A DNA stretch of 33,546 bases. Source: Caldilineaceae bacterium bin5 (lineage in GTDB: Bacteria > Chloroflexota > Anaerolineae > Caldilineales > Caldilineaceae). The notes under the pieces are model-generated. The model made no database searches and had not been told where the DNA came from. It worked only from the letters and a program-made list of their open reading frames with translations. How positions within the stretch are numbered: the first letter of the stretch is position 1; each line of letters begins with the position of its first letter. Both the position numbers and the translations under genes were made by a program. The stretch lies in contig MPML01000058.1 in NCBI GenBank assembly GCA_002238445.1, forward strand, positions 1 through 33,546. The letters are read 5' to 3'. Shown here one piece after another: positions 10,791 through 17,997 of the stretch.

Positions 10791-11537
10791 CTATTCCTGG
10801 GCTTCGCCAATCTCCACATAGATACGCTTATTTATGGCGCCTTTGCTGCGGTAGTCAACAACTCGCATTGCGCCGACTTCACTGGTGTTGCCGGCATGCG
10901 TGCCGCCGTCGGCCTGCAGGTCCAATCCCTCCAGCTCTACGGTGCGTACTTCTGCGATCTGTTTTGGCAGAAGATTGATTTTGGTTCTGATCAGGTCCGG
11001 TATCAGGAATGCCTCTTCGCGGGGCAGTATCCTGGTTTTCACGGGTCGGGCAGCGGCAATCTCGGCATTGCATTTTTGCTCAATCGCGGCCACCAGATCA
11101 GCGCTCATGGCCTCGAACTCGAAGTCCATGCGTCCGCTGCCGGGCTTCATGTCGCCGCCGGTGACGGAGGCGCCGTAGTCCCGCCAGACGACACCGCACA
11201 AGATATGCATGGCGGTGTGGGTGCGCATCAGGAGGTAGCGGCGCTCCCAGTCGAGCTCGCCGTGCACTTTTCGCCCTGGCGCGATATGAATCGACTCGCC
11301 CTTCATTCCGTCGAGCGTGTGCCAGATGCGGCCGCGCTCCCGCTTTACTTTGCTTACGGTGAGCCGGCGGTAGTCAATGGTCAACCAGCCGACATCGCTG
11401 GGCTGGCCGCCGCCGCCGGGGTAGTAGGCGGTGCTGTCAAGCGCTATGCGCAGCTTTCCATCTTGTTTATCGACAGCTGTAATTAACGCGTCGAATTCGC
11501 GGATATAAGCGTCGTCGTAATAGAGTTCAGCAGTCAT
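10791..11537 (-). CDS. AlaX-like trans-editing alanyl-tRNA deacylase
   Basis: Predicted stand-alone editing protein, 248 aa, that deacylates Ser- or Gly-tRNA-Ala. STAYYPGGGGQPSD at the N-terminus is the glycine-rich motif shared with the AlaRS editing region. The first metal pair is His107 and His111 (THTAMHI). The second motif reads D-G-G-T-H at 210-214, so the usual metal-binding Cys of C-G-G-T-H is Asp here, while His214 is kept. The length fits the AlaX-M/L classes with a C-terminal extension. GAGGAA stands before the ATG at 11537; the frame opens 15 codons earlier without support. The gene is the first of the T-box operon with ileS, 37 nt away, which is unusual for a protein acting on tRNA-Ala. 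Confidence 0.88.
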   Translation of the reverse strand: MTAELYYDDAYIREFDALITAVDKQDGKLRIALDSTAYYPGGGGQPSDVGWLTIDYRRLTVSKVKRERGRIWHTLDGMKGESIHIAPGRKVHGELDWERRYLLMRTHTAMHILCGVVWRDYGASVTGGDMKPGSGRMDFEFEAMSADLVAAIEQKCNAEIAAARPVKTRILPREEAFLIPDLIRTKINLLPKQIAEVRTVELEGLDLQADGGTHAGNTSEVGAMRVVDYRSKGAINKRIYVEIGEAQE

Positions 11538-11594
11538 AAATTCCTCGTTGCGGCCGTTGGGCCGAAACCTACCACCTGTCAACAGAATAGGAAA

Positions 11595-11620
11595 GCCCGA
11601 CCCTATAATCAGGGACGGGC
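11595..11620 (-). terminator. T-box attenuator terminator
   Basis: On the minus strand, GCCCGTCCCT, loop GATTAT, AGGGTCGGGC forms a 10-bp stem with one T-T mismatch, followed by a TTTCC run. It lies directly after the T-box sequence and before the alaX start, as expected for the competing terminator of a transcriptional T-box. The T-run is short and interrupted. Confidence 0.85.
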
Positions 11621-11895
11621 TAAAAAGTCCGCGGTACCACCCTGCTTTCCGGCCACGTGGCCGGACCGCTCTAATGCCAGCAGACGCTTTTGCATCCTGT
11701 CTGGCCGTGAAGATAACGGTTCACGGCACCGGCGAATCCTACTAAGCGAAAAGTCCGCTTTTCGGGTCACAGCTCAGGAGTGATATTCGCTGCCGCAGGG
11801 GTCCGCCCGGCTTCCACCTACCGCGGGCTCGCTGGGGACTTGGCGACAGTTACTCGTCTCCGTCAAAGCCGTTGCTGCTCTAGGTTGAGCAAATC
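11595..11895 (-). promoter_or_regulatory. Isoleucine T-box riboswitch leader upstream of alaX-ileS
   Basis: Read on the minus strand, the leader contains the invariant 14-nt T-box AGGGTGGTACCGCG (plus-strand 11630-11643). In it, UGGU would pair with an NCCA end whose discriminator base is A, as in tRNA-Ile. Upstream, the Stem I specifier loop reads GCGAATATCACTCCTGAGC, with the specifier triplet ATC (plus-strand 11782-11784), an isoleucine codon. Further upstream is a GACGAGTAACTG segment fitting the Stem I GA/AGTA motif. A terminator hairpin follows the T-box at 11595-11620. By the family mechanism, uncharged tRNA-Ile stabilises the antiterminator and turns on alaX and ileS. The 5' limit is inferred from the promoter. 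Confidence 0.95.
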
Positions 11896-11901
11896 GCCGC
11901 A

Positions 11902-11930
11902 ATTGTAACTCTCAGAAAGGCGATTGTCAA
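11902..11930 (-). promoter_or_regulatory. Sigma-70-type promoter for the T-box/alaX/ileS transcript
   Basis: On the minus strand a perfect -35 TTGACA (plus-strand 11925-11930) is followed after exactly 17 nt by TACAAT (11902-11907). Transcription would begin near 11895, just upstream of Stem I of the T-box. The -35 box overlaps the stop codon region of the CNNM gene ending at 11927. Confidence 0.85.
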
Positions 11931-13315
11931 TCTGGAGCGGTCGCGGGATCAGATTCGTCTTCGTTCCCATCCTCGCGATGGCGAATGTCTGCCGGCAGCT
12001 CGACCAAGGCCGAATCGACAGCGCGGCCGGCCACCTGGTCAACTTCATAGCGGACGCCGTTCAGTTCGACCACGTCGCCGACTACAGGGATGCGGCCCAA
12101 GTGGGCCATGATGAGGCCGCCAACCGTATCGACCTCCTCTGCATCATAGTCGATGTCGAAATGTTGATTCAGTTCATGCAGCAAGAGAGAGCCATCCACA
12201 CGCAGGCGCATGTCGCCTACAAACTCGAACGGAGCCCGTTCTACGTCGAATTCGTCCTGGATTTCACCTACGACCTCTTCCAGAAGGTCTTCGAAGGTGA
12301 CGATACCTGCGGTGCCACCGAACTCATCGATCACAACTGCGAGGGCGCCTTTTTCAGCCCGAAATCTTGCCAACATCAGATCCAGCGATAGTGTTTCGGG
12401 TACGACCATGACCTGCCGGTTCTGCGCCATATTGCGCAGGTCGAGCGGGCCGGCGTCTGCGCCAAGCTGCAGATGGCGGGCCAGGTCCTTGACGTGAAAA
12501 AACCCTCTGATTTTGTCAAGGTCCCCATCGTAAATCGGGTAGCGTGAATGATTGGACGCGCAGACCAGCCGCATGATCTCGTGTTCAGATTCGTCAGTAG
12601 GAATGCCGACAATGCGGGTGCGGGGAGTCATGACCTGGCCAACGGTTCGCTCCCTCATGTCCAGTATGTTCTCAATATAGAGCTGCTCGGAGGGCGCGAT
12701 CAGGCCCTCTTCGAAACTCTCCTCAACGATGAGCTCAAGTTCCTGGGGAGAGATCATGTGGTCCTGGGCACCGCGCTCCGGAACGCCGAAGGCGCGGGTG
12801 ATGGCGCGCGCGATTGCGTTGAGGACGTAGATGGCCGGCGAGAAGATGCGTTCAATAACCGAGAAGGGGCCGATCACGCGTAGGGCGGTAGCCTCCGGTG
12901 CCTGAAGCGCCAAAGACTTGGGCATGACTTCCCCAAACACTACATGCAAATAGGTCATCAGGCCGATGGCGAGCACCAAGGCTGCACTGTGGGCCGCGGC
13001 GACATTTATCAGGCCCATCTCCACCCCGTAATGCTCTAGCAAAGCCAGAAACCATTCGGCGATGGTGTGTTCGCCGTACATGCCCAACCCAAGACTGGAC
13101 AGTGTTATGCCCAGTTGCGCCATGATGATGAAGCGGGTCTGGCCGCGTGTGTCGGTGAGTATGCCCATTACTTTGACGGCAGGAGCTGAGCCCTCGTTGG
13201 CCATTTGGGCCATGCGAGCCCTGGATGAGGCCACGACCGCGAATTCCACAGCTACAAATAGGCCGTTAAAGAAGATTAATGCGGTTATGATGAAAACGGG
13301 AAGCAGATAATCCAC
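11927..13315 (-). CDS. CNNM/CorC (HlyC) family membrane protein, DUF21 + CBS pair + CorC_HlyC
   Basis: Predicted divalent-cation (Mg or Co) transport or efflux protein of the CNNM family, about 462 aa from the GTG chosen. The N-terminal DUF21 region has about four hydrophobic segments and the motif F-N-G-L-F-V-A-V-E-F. Next come an acidic helix and two CBS domains, with V-M-T-P-R-T-R opening the first and VVIDEFGGTAGIVTFEDLLEE in the second. A C-terminal CorC_HlyC fold ends near VALVELP. The open frame reaches a TTG at 13375, one base after the upstream stop. GTG at 13315 has GGAG eight bases before it and places the membrane segment at the N-terminus, so I prefer it. It is paralogous to the gene immediately upstream, which points to a tandem duplication. 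Confidence 0.88.
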   Translation of the reverse strand: MDYLLPVFIITALIFFNGLFVAVEFAVVASSRARMAQMANEGSAPAVKVMGILTDTRGQTRFIIMAQLGITLSSLGLGMYGEHTIAEWFLALLEHYGVEMGLINVAAAHSAALVLAIGLMTYLHVVFGEVMPKSLALQAPEATALRVIGPFSVIERIFSPAIYVLNAIARAITRAFGVPERGAQDHMISPQELELIVEESFEEGLIAPSEQLYIENILDMRERTVGQVMTPRTRIVGIPTDESEHEIMRLVCASNHSRYPIYDGDLDKIRGFFHVKDLARHLQLGADAGPLDLRNMAQNRQVMVVPETLSLDLMLARFRAEKGALAVVIDEFGGTAGIVTFEDLLEEVVGEIQDEFDVERAPFEFVGDMRLRVDGSLLLHELNQHFDIDYDAEEVDTVGGLIMAHLGRIPVVGDVVELNGVRYEVDQVAGRAVDSALVELPADIRHREDGNEDESDPATAPD

Positions 13316-13376
13316 TCGTGTAACTCCAACTGCAAATTCTTCAGGTTTCGTCGCGGCTTTCAGCCTGACGAACAAA

Positions 13377-14777
13377 CTATGCTCGCTGCGTGCGACTCTG
13401 CGAATTATCCATGGTTTGGGGCAGATTCGCCTCGGCGCCAGGCGGCAAGGCGACGCTCACCTGGGAAATCGCGTAACCGTTAACTTTTTCGACGCGGAAA
13501 TCATGGTCATGCAGCCGAACAATCTGGCCCTGTTCGGGAATGGCGCCAAGCTCGGCAAGTATGGCGCCGCCAAGCGTGTCAACGTCTTCATAATCGAGGG
13601 AAGAACCCAGAATGGCGGACAGCTCTTCCAGTTCCACATCGCCTGCAAGAGTAAGACGACCGTCATTCCCCAACGCTACCTCGTGGCTGTCGGCGTCAAA
13701 TTCGTCAGCAATGTCCCCGAAAATCTCCTCGATCAGGTCTTCGAATGTCACTATACCGGCTGTGCCGCCGTATTCGTCGATGACAACGGCCAGATGGTAG
13801 TGTTCGCTCTGAAGCCGGCGGAATACCATTTCGACAGATGCGGATTCCGGTACGTAGGGAGGGACCCGCATAAAATCACGGACTCCCCTGTCCTCTCCAC
13901 ATATGTCTTTTGCGCCGCCTGTTGCCGTTGGGCTAGAGTCGACAGTGAGGCACAGCAGATCTTTAAGGTGGACAACACCGATGATGTTGTCGACAGTGTC
14001 GTCATAGAGGGGCAGCCGGGAGTGGCTCGATTCGGCGAGCAGGCTTAGCAGGTCGGCTACTGGCAGGTCCACGGGTGCGGCAAGCAGCTGCGTGCGGGGA
14101 ACGATCAGGTGACGCAACGAACGCTGGCGCAATTGCAGAATGTTTTCCAAGAGCTCGGTTTCGCCCTCTTTGAGCACGCCTCCTGCTCCGCTCTCCTGCA
14201 CCATCATCAGGATCTCTTCAGGAGCGTGAATGTGGATGCCCTCAGATACCGCTCGCAGCCCAATCAGGCGCAGCACGAGACGGCCGCTGCCGTTGAAGAA
14301 CCAGATGAGCGGCTTCAGCAGGACCATAGCCCAACTCACCGGCGAAACGAGCAGAAGGGCGGTGGGCTCTGGAAATTGAATGCCGACGGTCTTGGGGGCC
14401 AGTTCACTCAACGCAACCTGGATTACTGTAAGGACGACGAGTACGCCGGTAGCTGCGATCGAAACAGCCGCGGCCTGGGCGACAAGTCCGGAATCGCTTA
14501 ACAGGGGCACCACCATCGGCGTGATGACAGCTTTACCGTAGTAGCCCAAAATCAGACTTGAAAGGGTGATTCCCAACTGGCAGGCGGCGATATAGTTGTC
14601 CAGCTGGTCAGGGCTTTCCAGAACGGGCAGGAGCAACTTCGCCGGGCGGCTGCCGGCCGCGGCATCCTGGGCGACGCGCGCGCGTCGGGCGCCGACCGTT
14701 CCGATTTCGGCAGCGACAAAGAGGCCGTTCAGCGTGATAAGTAGAATAACTGTAAAGATTACGAGGACGACTACCAT
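13377..14777 (-). CDS. CNNM/CorC (HlyC) family membrane protein, second copy
   Basis: Paralogue of the next gene downstream, 466 aa, with the same order: DUF21 transmembrane region (N-G-L-F-V-A-A-E at residues 17-24, several hydrophobic helices to about 170), then a CBS pair (HLIVPRTQ; VVIDEYGGTAGIVTFEDLIEE), then a CorC_HlyC C-terminus. The segment between the CBS motifs carries a longer Thr/Gly-rich insertion (around SPTATGGAKD). CNNM proteins are linked to Mg homeostasis and sometimes named haemolysin C for historical reasons; there is no reason to see a toxin here. The ATG at 14777 lacks a strong ribosome site. The pair is transcribed away from the UbiA-like gene. Two tandem copies may form a heterodimer, which is inference. 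Confidence 0.88.
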   Translation of the reverse strand: MVVVLVIFTVILLITLNGLFVAAEIGTVGARRARVAQDAAAGSRPAKLLLPVLESPDQLDNYIAACQLGITLSSLILGYYGKAVITPMVVPLLSDSGLVAQAAAVSIAATGVLVVLTVIQVALSELAPKTVGIQFPEPTALLLVSPVSWAMVLLKPLIWFFNGSGRLVLRLIGLRAVSEGIHIHAPEEILMMVQESGAGGVLKEGETELLENILQLRQRSLRHLIVPRTQLLAAPVDLPVADLLSLLAESSHSRLPLYDDTVDNIIGVVHLKDLLCLTVDSSPTATGGAKDICGEDRGVRDFMRVPPYVPESASVEMVFRRLQSEHYHLAVVIDEYGGTAGIVTFEDLIEEIFGDIADEFDADSHEVALGNDGRLTLAGDVELEELSAILGSSLDYEDVDTLGGAILAELGAIPEQGQIVRLHDHDFRVEKVNGYAISQVSVALPPGAEANLPQTMDNSQSRTQRA

Positions 14778-15091
14778 TTTGTAAGCAACTCTATGCTTGT
14801 CTTCTGACCCTTTCTGTGCGTTGGCAATGAAGTGACCTAATTGTTACTGATGAAACAGAAGCGGGCAAGGCTAGAAGGGAAGGAATTTCGTGCTTCATGC
14901 TATCTGCCATTGTTCTTGTGGTAACTTTGTGTTTCCCGGTCCGGTTTGGTTCTGTCTTTACGGGTGAAGTATCATTGGCAGGTCACTGATGGTCCACTCT
15001 GCTGCCTAAGGGGCAGGATTGGGCGGGAGCAAACTACGCACTTTTGGACAGGTGGACAGTCATACCGACGCCGATACCGGAGTTTCTGCTG
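14778..15091. other. Divergent intergenic region between the CNNM pair and the UbiA-like gene
   Basis: No gene is supported. Weak promoter candidates exist for both directions. On the minus strand, TTGCCC and TAACAA are spaced 16 nt (plus-strand 14841-14868). On the plus strand, TTGGTT and TATCAT are spaced 18 nt around 14946-14975. I looked for a Mg-sensing leader (M-box type) upstream of the CNNM genes and saw none. Confidence 0.4.
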
Positions 15092-16048
15092 ATGGACCGT
15101 GCCTCAGAGCAAACCCCTTCCTATTCGGAAGGACAACCCAGTCTGGCTGGAGAATCGACGCTGACCTTGAGCCGGCGCCTGGTTTATCTTTTGCGCACCA
15201 TGCGTCCTAAACAGTGGACCAAGAACGGCTTCGTTCTGGTTGGGCTGATTTTCGATGGCAAGCTTTTGGACCTTCCCCTGGCCCTGACGGCCGTTGCGAC
15301 GCTTATCTGCTTTTGCGTTGTTTCGAGCAGTGTGTACATTCTGAACGACCTGATCGATATCGAGAGGGATCGCGGTCATCCCCGCAAACGCCTGCGGCCC
15401 TTGGCAAGCGGTCTGCTCGACCCAGTCATTGCCAAAGCCGCTATGGTCATCCTTGGCGCGGCAGGTATTGTCGGCGCCGGACTTATTGACGTCTCTGTCG
15501 GTTTGACGCTGGCAGCATACCTGATCTTGAATGTGGGTTATTGTGTCTACCTCAAGAACCTGGTGATCATCGATGTTATGATGATTGCCGTGTTCTTCGT
15601 TCTTCGTGTCGTTGCCGGTGCGGTGGCAGTGGAAGTCAGCGCCTTCAGCCCCTGGCTATACATTTGCGTAAGCTTGCTAGCGCTCTTCATTGGATTCGGC
15701 AAACGCCGGCACGAGATAATCCTACTAAAGGATGCGGCATCCGACCATCGCACAAGTCTGAAACAGTATAACCAACCATTCCTGGATCAGATTATTGGTA
15801 TTGTTACGACTAGCGGCCTAATCAGTTACACATTCTACAGTTTTGGGGCCGAGACTGCGCTGGCGGCCCCTTCTCAGATGATGCTCACTGTACCGCTCAT
15901 CGTCTTCGTTGTTTTCCGCTATCTCTACCTGATTCACGTTGAAGAGCGCGGTGGCGCGCCGGATGACCTGCTGTTCGCAGATCGTCCTCTGCTGGCAGCC
16001 GTGATCCTATGGCTTCTCTCGGTAGTGGCGGTCATCTATGTCGGTTAG
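15092..16048 (+). CDS. UbiA-family prenyltransferase, decaprenyl-phosphate phosphoribosyltransferase-like
   Basis: Integral membrane enzyme of 318 aa, predicted to join a polyprenyl phosphate with 5-phosphoribosyl diphosphate (DPPR-synthase-like). The first aspartate motif is N-D-L-I-D-I-E-R-D-R-G-H-P at residues 85-97, in the UbiA form N-D-x-x-D-x-x-x-D, and R-P-K-Q-W-T-K-N precedes it. FGKRRHE and DHRTSLKQYN form the second conserved region, characteristic of this subfamily rather than of quinone or haem prenyltransferases. About eight hydrophobic segments are visible. The frame opens at a TTG (15044), but ATG 15092 with CGGAG nine bases upstream is better. In actinobacteria the product feeds arabinan synthesis. 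No partner oxidoreductase is adjacent here, so the downstream role is open. Confidence 0.88.
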   Translation: MDRASEQTPSYSEGQPSLAGESTLTLSRRLVYLLRTMRPKQWTKNGFVLVGLIFDGKLLDLPLALTAVATLICFCVVSSSVYILNDLIDIERDRGHPRKRLRPLASGLLDPVIAKAAMVILGAAGIVGAGLIDVSVGLTLAAYLILNVGYCVYLKNLVIIDVMMIAVFFVLRVVAGAVAVEVSAFSPWLYICVSLLALFIGFGKRRHEIILLKDAASDHRTSLKQYNQPFLDQIIGIVTTSGLISYTFYSFGAETALAAPSQMMLTVPLIVFVVFRYLYLIHVEERGGAPDDLLFADRPLLAAVILWLLSVVAVIYVG

Positions 16049-16092
16049 GAAGGTGCGGCCGCAGAGTCAGCACCGTCTGTCGAGGCAGGACC

Positions 16093-17997
16093 CTAGCCTC
16101 CTCCTTCGACAAACTGGGCCCAGGCGCCCTCCATTCCGTCACTTGTTACGCCATAGAAGACGCGCAGTGAAGAGCCTTCCTTTAGGGCAAGATCAAAGCG
16201 CTCCTTGCCCGCCCTCTTGTCGGAACGGATGAAGCCGACATTTTCCTTCCAGCGAATCTGGTCGCGCTTGACAGGGCTGTCTTCGAACTGGGAGATAGCG
16301 TAATTCCAGAGCTTGCGGGCTCCTTTGCGAGTGACATTGCTGACGCTGTGGTGATTCCGCAAGTTCCGTACAACGTAGTAGGTTGTGCCTCCCCGGTTTT
16401 CGCTATCCACAATTTCGACACCGTCCTGGGGCAGATAAAAGGGGTCATCTGTTCCAGTGGATGCCGGGCCGGTGCCGCCCCCCGATTTTTTGGCGCCTGC
16501 TCCCTGGTTGGCTCGAGATTTGGCCTCTCCTCCACGTTTTTCTGTTACCGGCGCATCGTCTGAATCGCCGCTGTCGACAAGGTCTGCGTTGAGACCGACG
16601 CTCTCCAAGACCAACGCCACAATCTCATCGCGCATTGCCAGACTGGTCTCTGCGTCATTGCGCACATAGAATTTGGAGCCGTCGAGGCAGTAGGGTTTGG
16701 CATCGCCTGCGTCCACGCCAATGCGGAGTACATCAACGCCATCATTGGCCAGGATTTCGAACCGGGCCTCCAGAGGCGGCGTGAGCCTTTCGGCAACGGC
16801 CTGCTGAAGCTCGGTCTGGACCTGTTTTGCCGCCGCGAGACCTTTCACCCGGCCCTTGCGTGCATTGGCCCCCACGAAAGTCGTGCCTCCGTCCGTGTTT
16901 GCAAATGCGCACAGATCGGCAAGTATAACGGTCTGTCGCCCACCTTTCAAATTGGCAGACTCATGGAAGCTTTGGGTCTGGTTGGGACCTTCGGCTCGGG
17001 CAGCCGCCAAATGATCGACCACTTTTTCAGGTGCCCGAAAGGGACGCGTGCGGTCGAAGGAGCGGCTGGCGAAGAGTTCCCTGATGGCATCGAAAGAAGG
17101 CTCGGGCAAGAGCAGCTCGGTGGCGCGTTCACCCAGGCCAAGGCGCCTGCTATTGCGTGGATCGGTGTCCAGGCGGTGGGCGTCGCTTCCCTGGATGCAG
17201 TGCATTTTGCGGGCGTATTCGGTCTTCGAGCCATTGAAGAAGCGCGAAGTTGCCTTGCGGCTGCGGCTCTCGAGATCGGTCACTTCCAGTGCGCTGAGGT
17301 TTGCGTCCTGGGTATAGGCGATTTTTGTCTGGCCGCCAAAGGGAAAGTTGCGCATCGCCACGCCGTTTGTGCTATTGGCGTGTGCTGCGATGGCGATGCC
17401 GCCTGAATCGACAATCGTCTCGTAGGCGGTAATTACGTCGGTGCTGGCGCCGGTCTCGGTTGAGCCGACGGTCAGTCTGTCTTCAGGGACATTCAGTCGA
17501 AGCAGTGTGTGTTCCAGGGAGCGGATTGAGGTGTCCGGAGGGTAGATGGCGAGGATGTGGAATCCGAAAGTGGCGGTAAACTCGAAACCGGGCAAAATTA
17601 TAATTTCGTTGGCCAGTTTGCGCCATTGCTCCAGATGACTGCGCTCTTCCGGCGTGAGCCGGTTTTCCTCCTGAAGGCGGGTTAGCCACTCTATTTCGCG
17701 GCGAATTGCAGCAACACCTGCAACTGTATTGTGATCGGTGATTGCGACGACATCCAGCCCGCGCTTGCGAGCAGTCGAAAGCCAATCCAAATAGGCGATA
17801 CCTGGATCTTCATAGTCGTTTGATGCCGGTGTGTGCGTGTGGAGGTCTACCTTATACCAACGCAATCTGCCGGCGCCCTGCCTTGCATTTTCTTGCCCTG
17901 ATGGGCCCTTCCTGGGCCCTTTCGGGCCCCCAGCTTCGCTTGATCTTGGTTGTCGGGCCGGCTGTCCTCCGCCTTTTGCCCTTCTTCTTCTGCTCAT
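16093..17997 (-). CDS. PHP-domain phosphoesterase fused to an AlbA_2 (Schlafen-like) domain
   Basis: Multidomain protein of 634 aa. Residues 1-45 are basic, Gly/Arg/Lys-rich and probably disordered. A PHP metal-dependent phosphoesterase domain follows: H-x-H at 53/55 (DLHTHT), ITDHN near 86-90, a Glu in PGFEFT near 140, a His in IAIAAHANS, and D-A-H in GSDAHR. Around 335-470 is an AlbA_2-type domain with E-S-A-N-L-K-G near its start, then AFANTDGGTTFVG and G-R-V-K-G-L, the standard Schlafen/AlbA_2 signature. A low-complexity Gly/Ala/Lys linker leads to a C-terminal module of about 95 residues (ARKLWNYAI ... LRVFYGV) that I do not recognise. Its ATG overlaps the lon stop codon (ATGA), so it is translationally coupled to Lon. 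PHP proteins include nucleases, and AlbA_2 domains bind nucleic acid or act as RNases; a nucleic-acid or stress role is inference. Confidence 0.85.
   Translation of the reverse strand: MSRRRRAKGGGQPARQPRSSEAGGPKGPRKGPSGQENARQGAGRLRWYKVDLHTHTPASNDYEDPGIAYLDWLSTARKRGLDVVAITDHNTVAGVAAIRREIEWLTRLQEENRLTPEERSHLEQWRKLANEIIILPGFEFTATFGFHILAIYPPDTSIRSLEHTLLRLNVPEDRLTVGSTETGASTDVITAYETIVDSGGIAIAAHANSTNGVAMRNFPFGGQTKIAYTQDANLSALEVTDLESRSRKATSRFFNGSKTEYARKMHCIQGSDAHRLDTDPRNSRRLGLGERATELLLPEPSFDAIRELFASRSFDRTRPFRAPEKVVDHLAAARAEGPNQTQSFHESANLKGGRQTVILADLCAFANTDGGTTFVGANARKGRVKGLAAAKQVQTELQQAVAERLTPPLEARFEILANDGVDVLRIGVDAGDAKPYCLDGSKFYVRNDAETSLAMRDEIVALVLESVGLNADLVDSGDSDDAPVTEKRGGEAKSRANQGAGAKKSGGGTGPASTGTDDPFYLPQDGVEIVDSENRGGTTYYVVRNLRNHHSVSNVTRKGARKLWNYAISQFEDSPVKRDQIRWKENVGFIRSDKRAGKERFDLALKEGSSLRVFYGVTSDGMEGAWAQFVEGGG

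Noticed and set aside
14778..15091. Magnesium riboswitch upstream of the CNNM pair
   Set aside because: I looked for M-box-like conserved blocks on the minus strand and found none.
16049..16092. Terminator between the UbiA-like gene and the PHP-AlbA_2 gene
   Set aside because: GGTGC ... GCACC is only a 5-bp stem with a long loop and no T-run on either strand.
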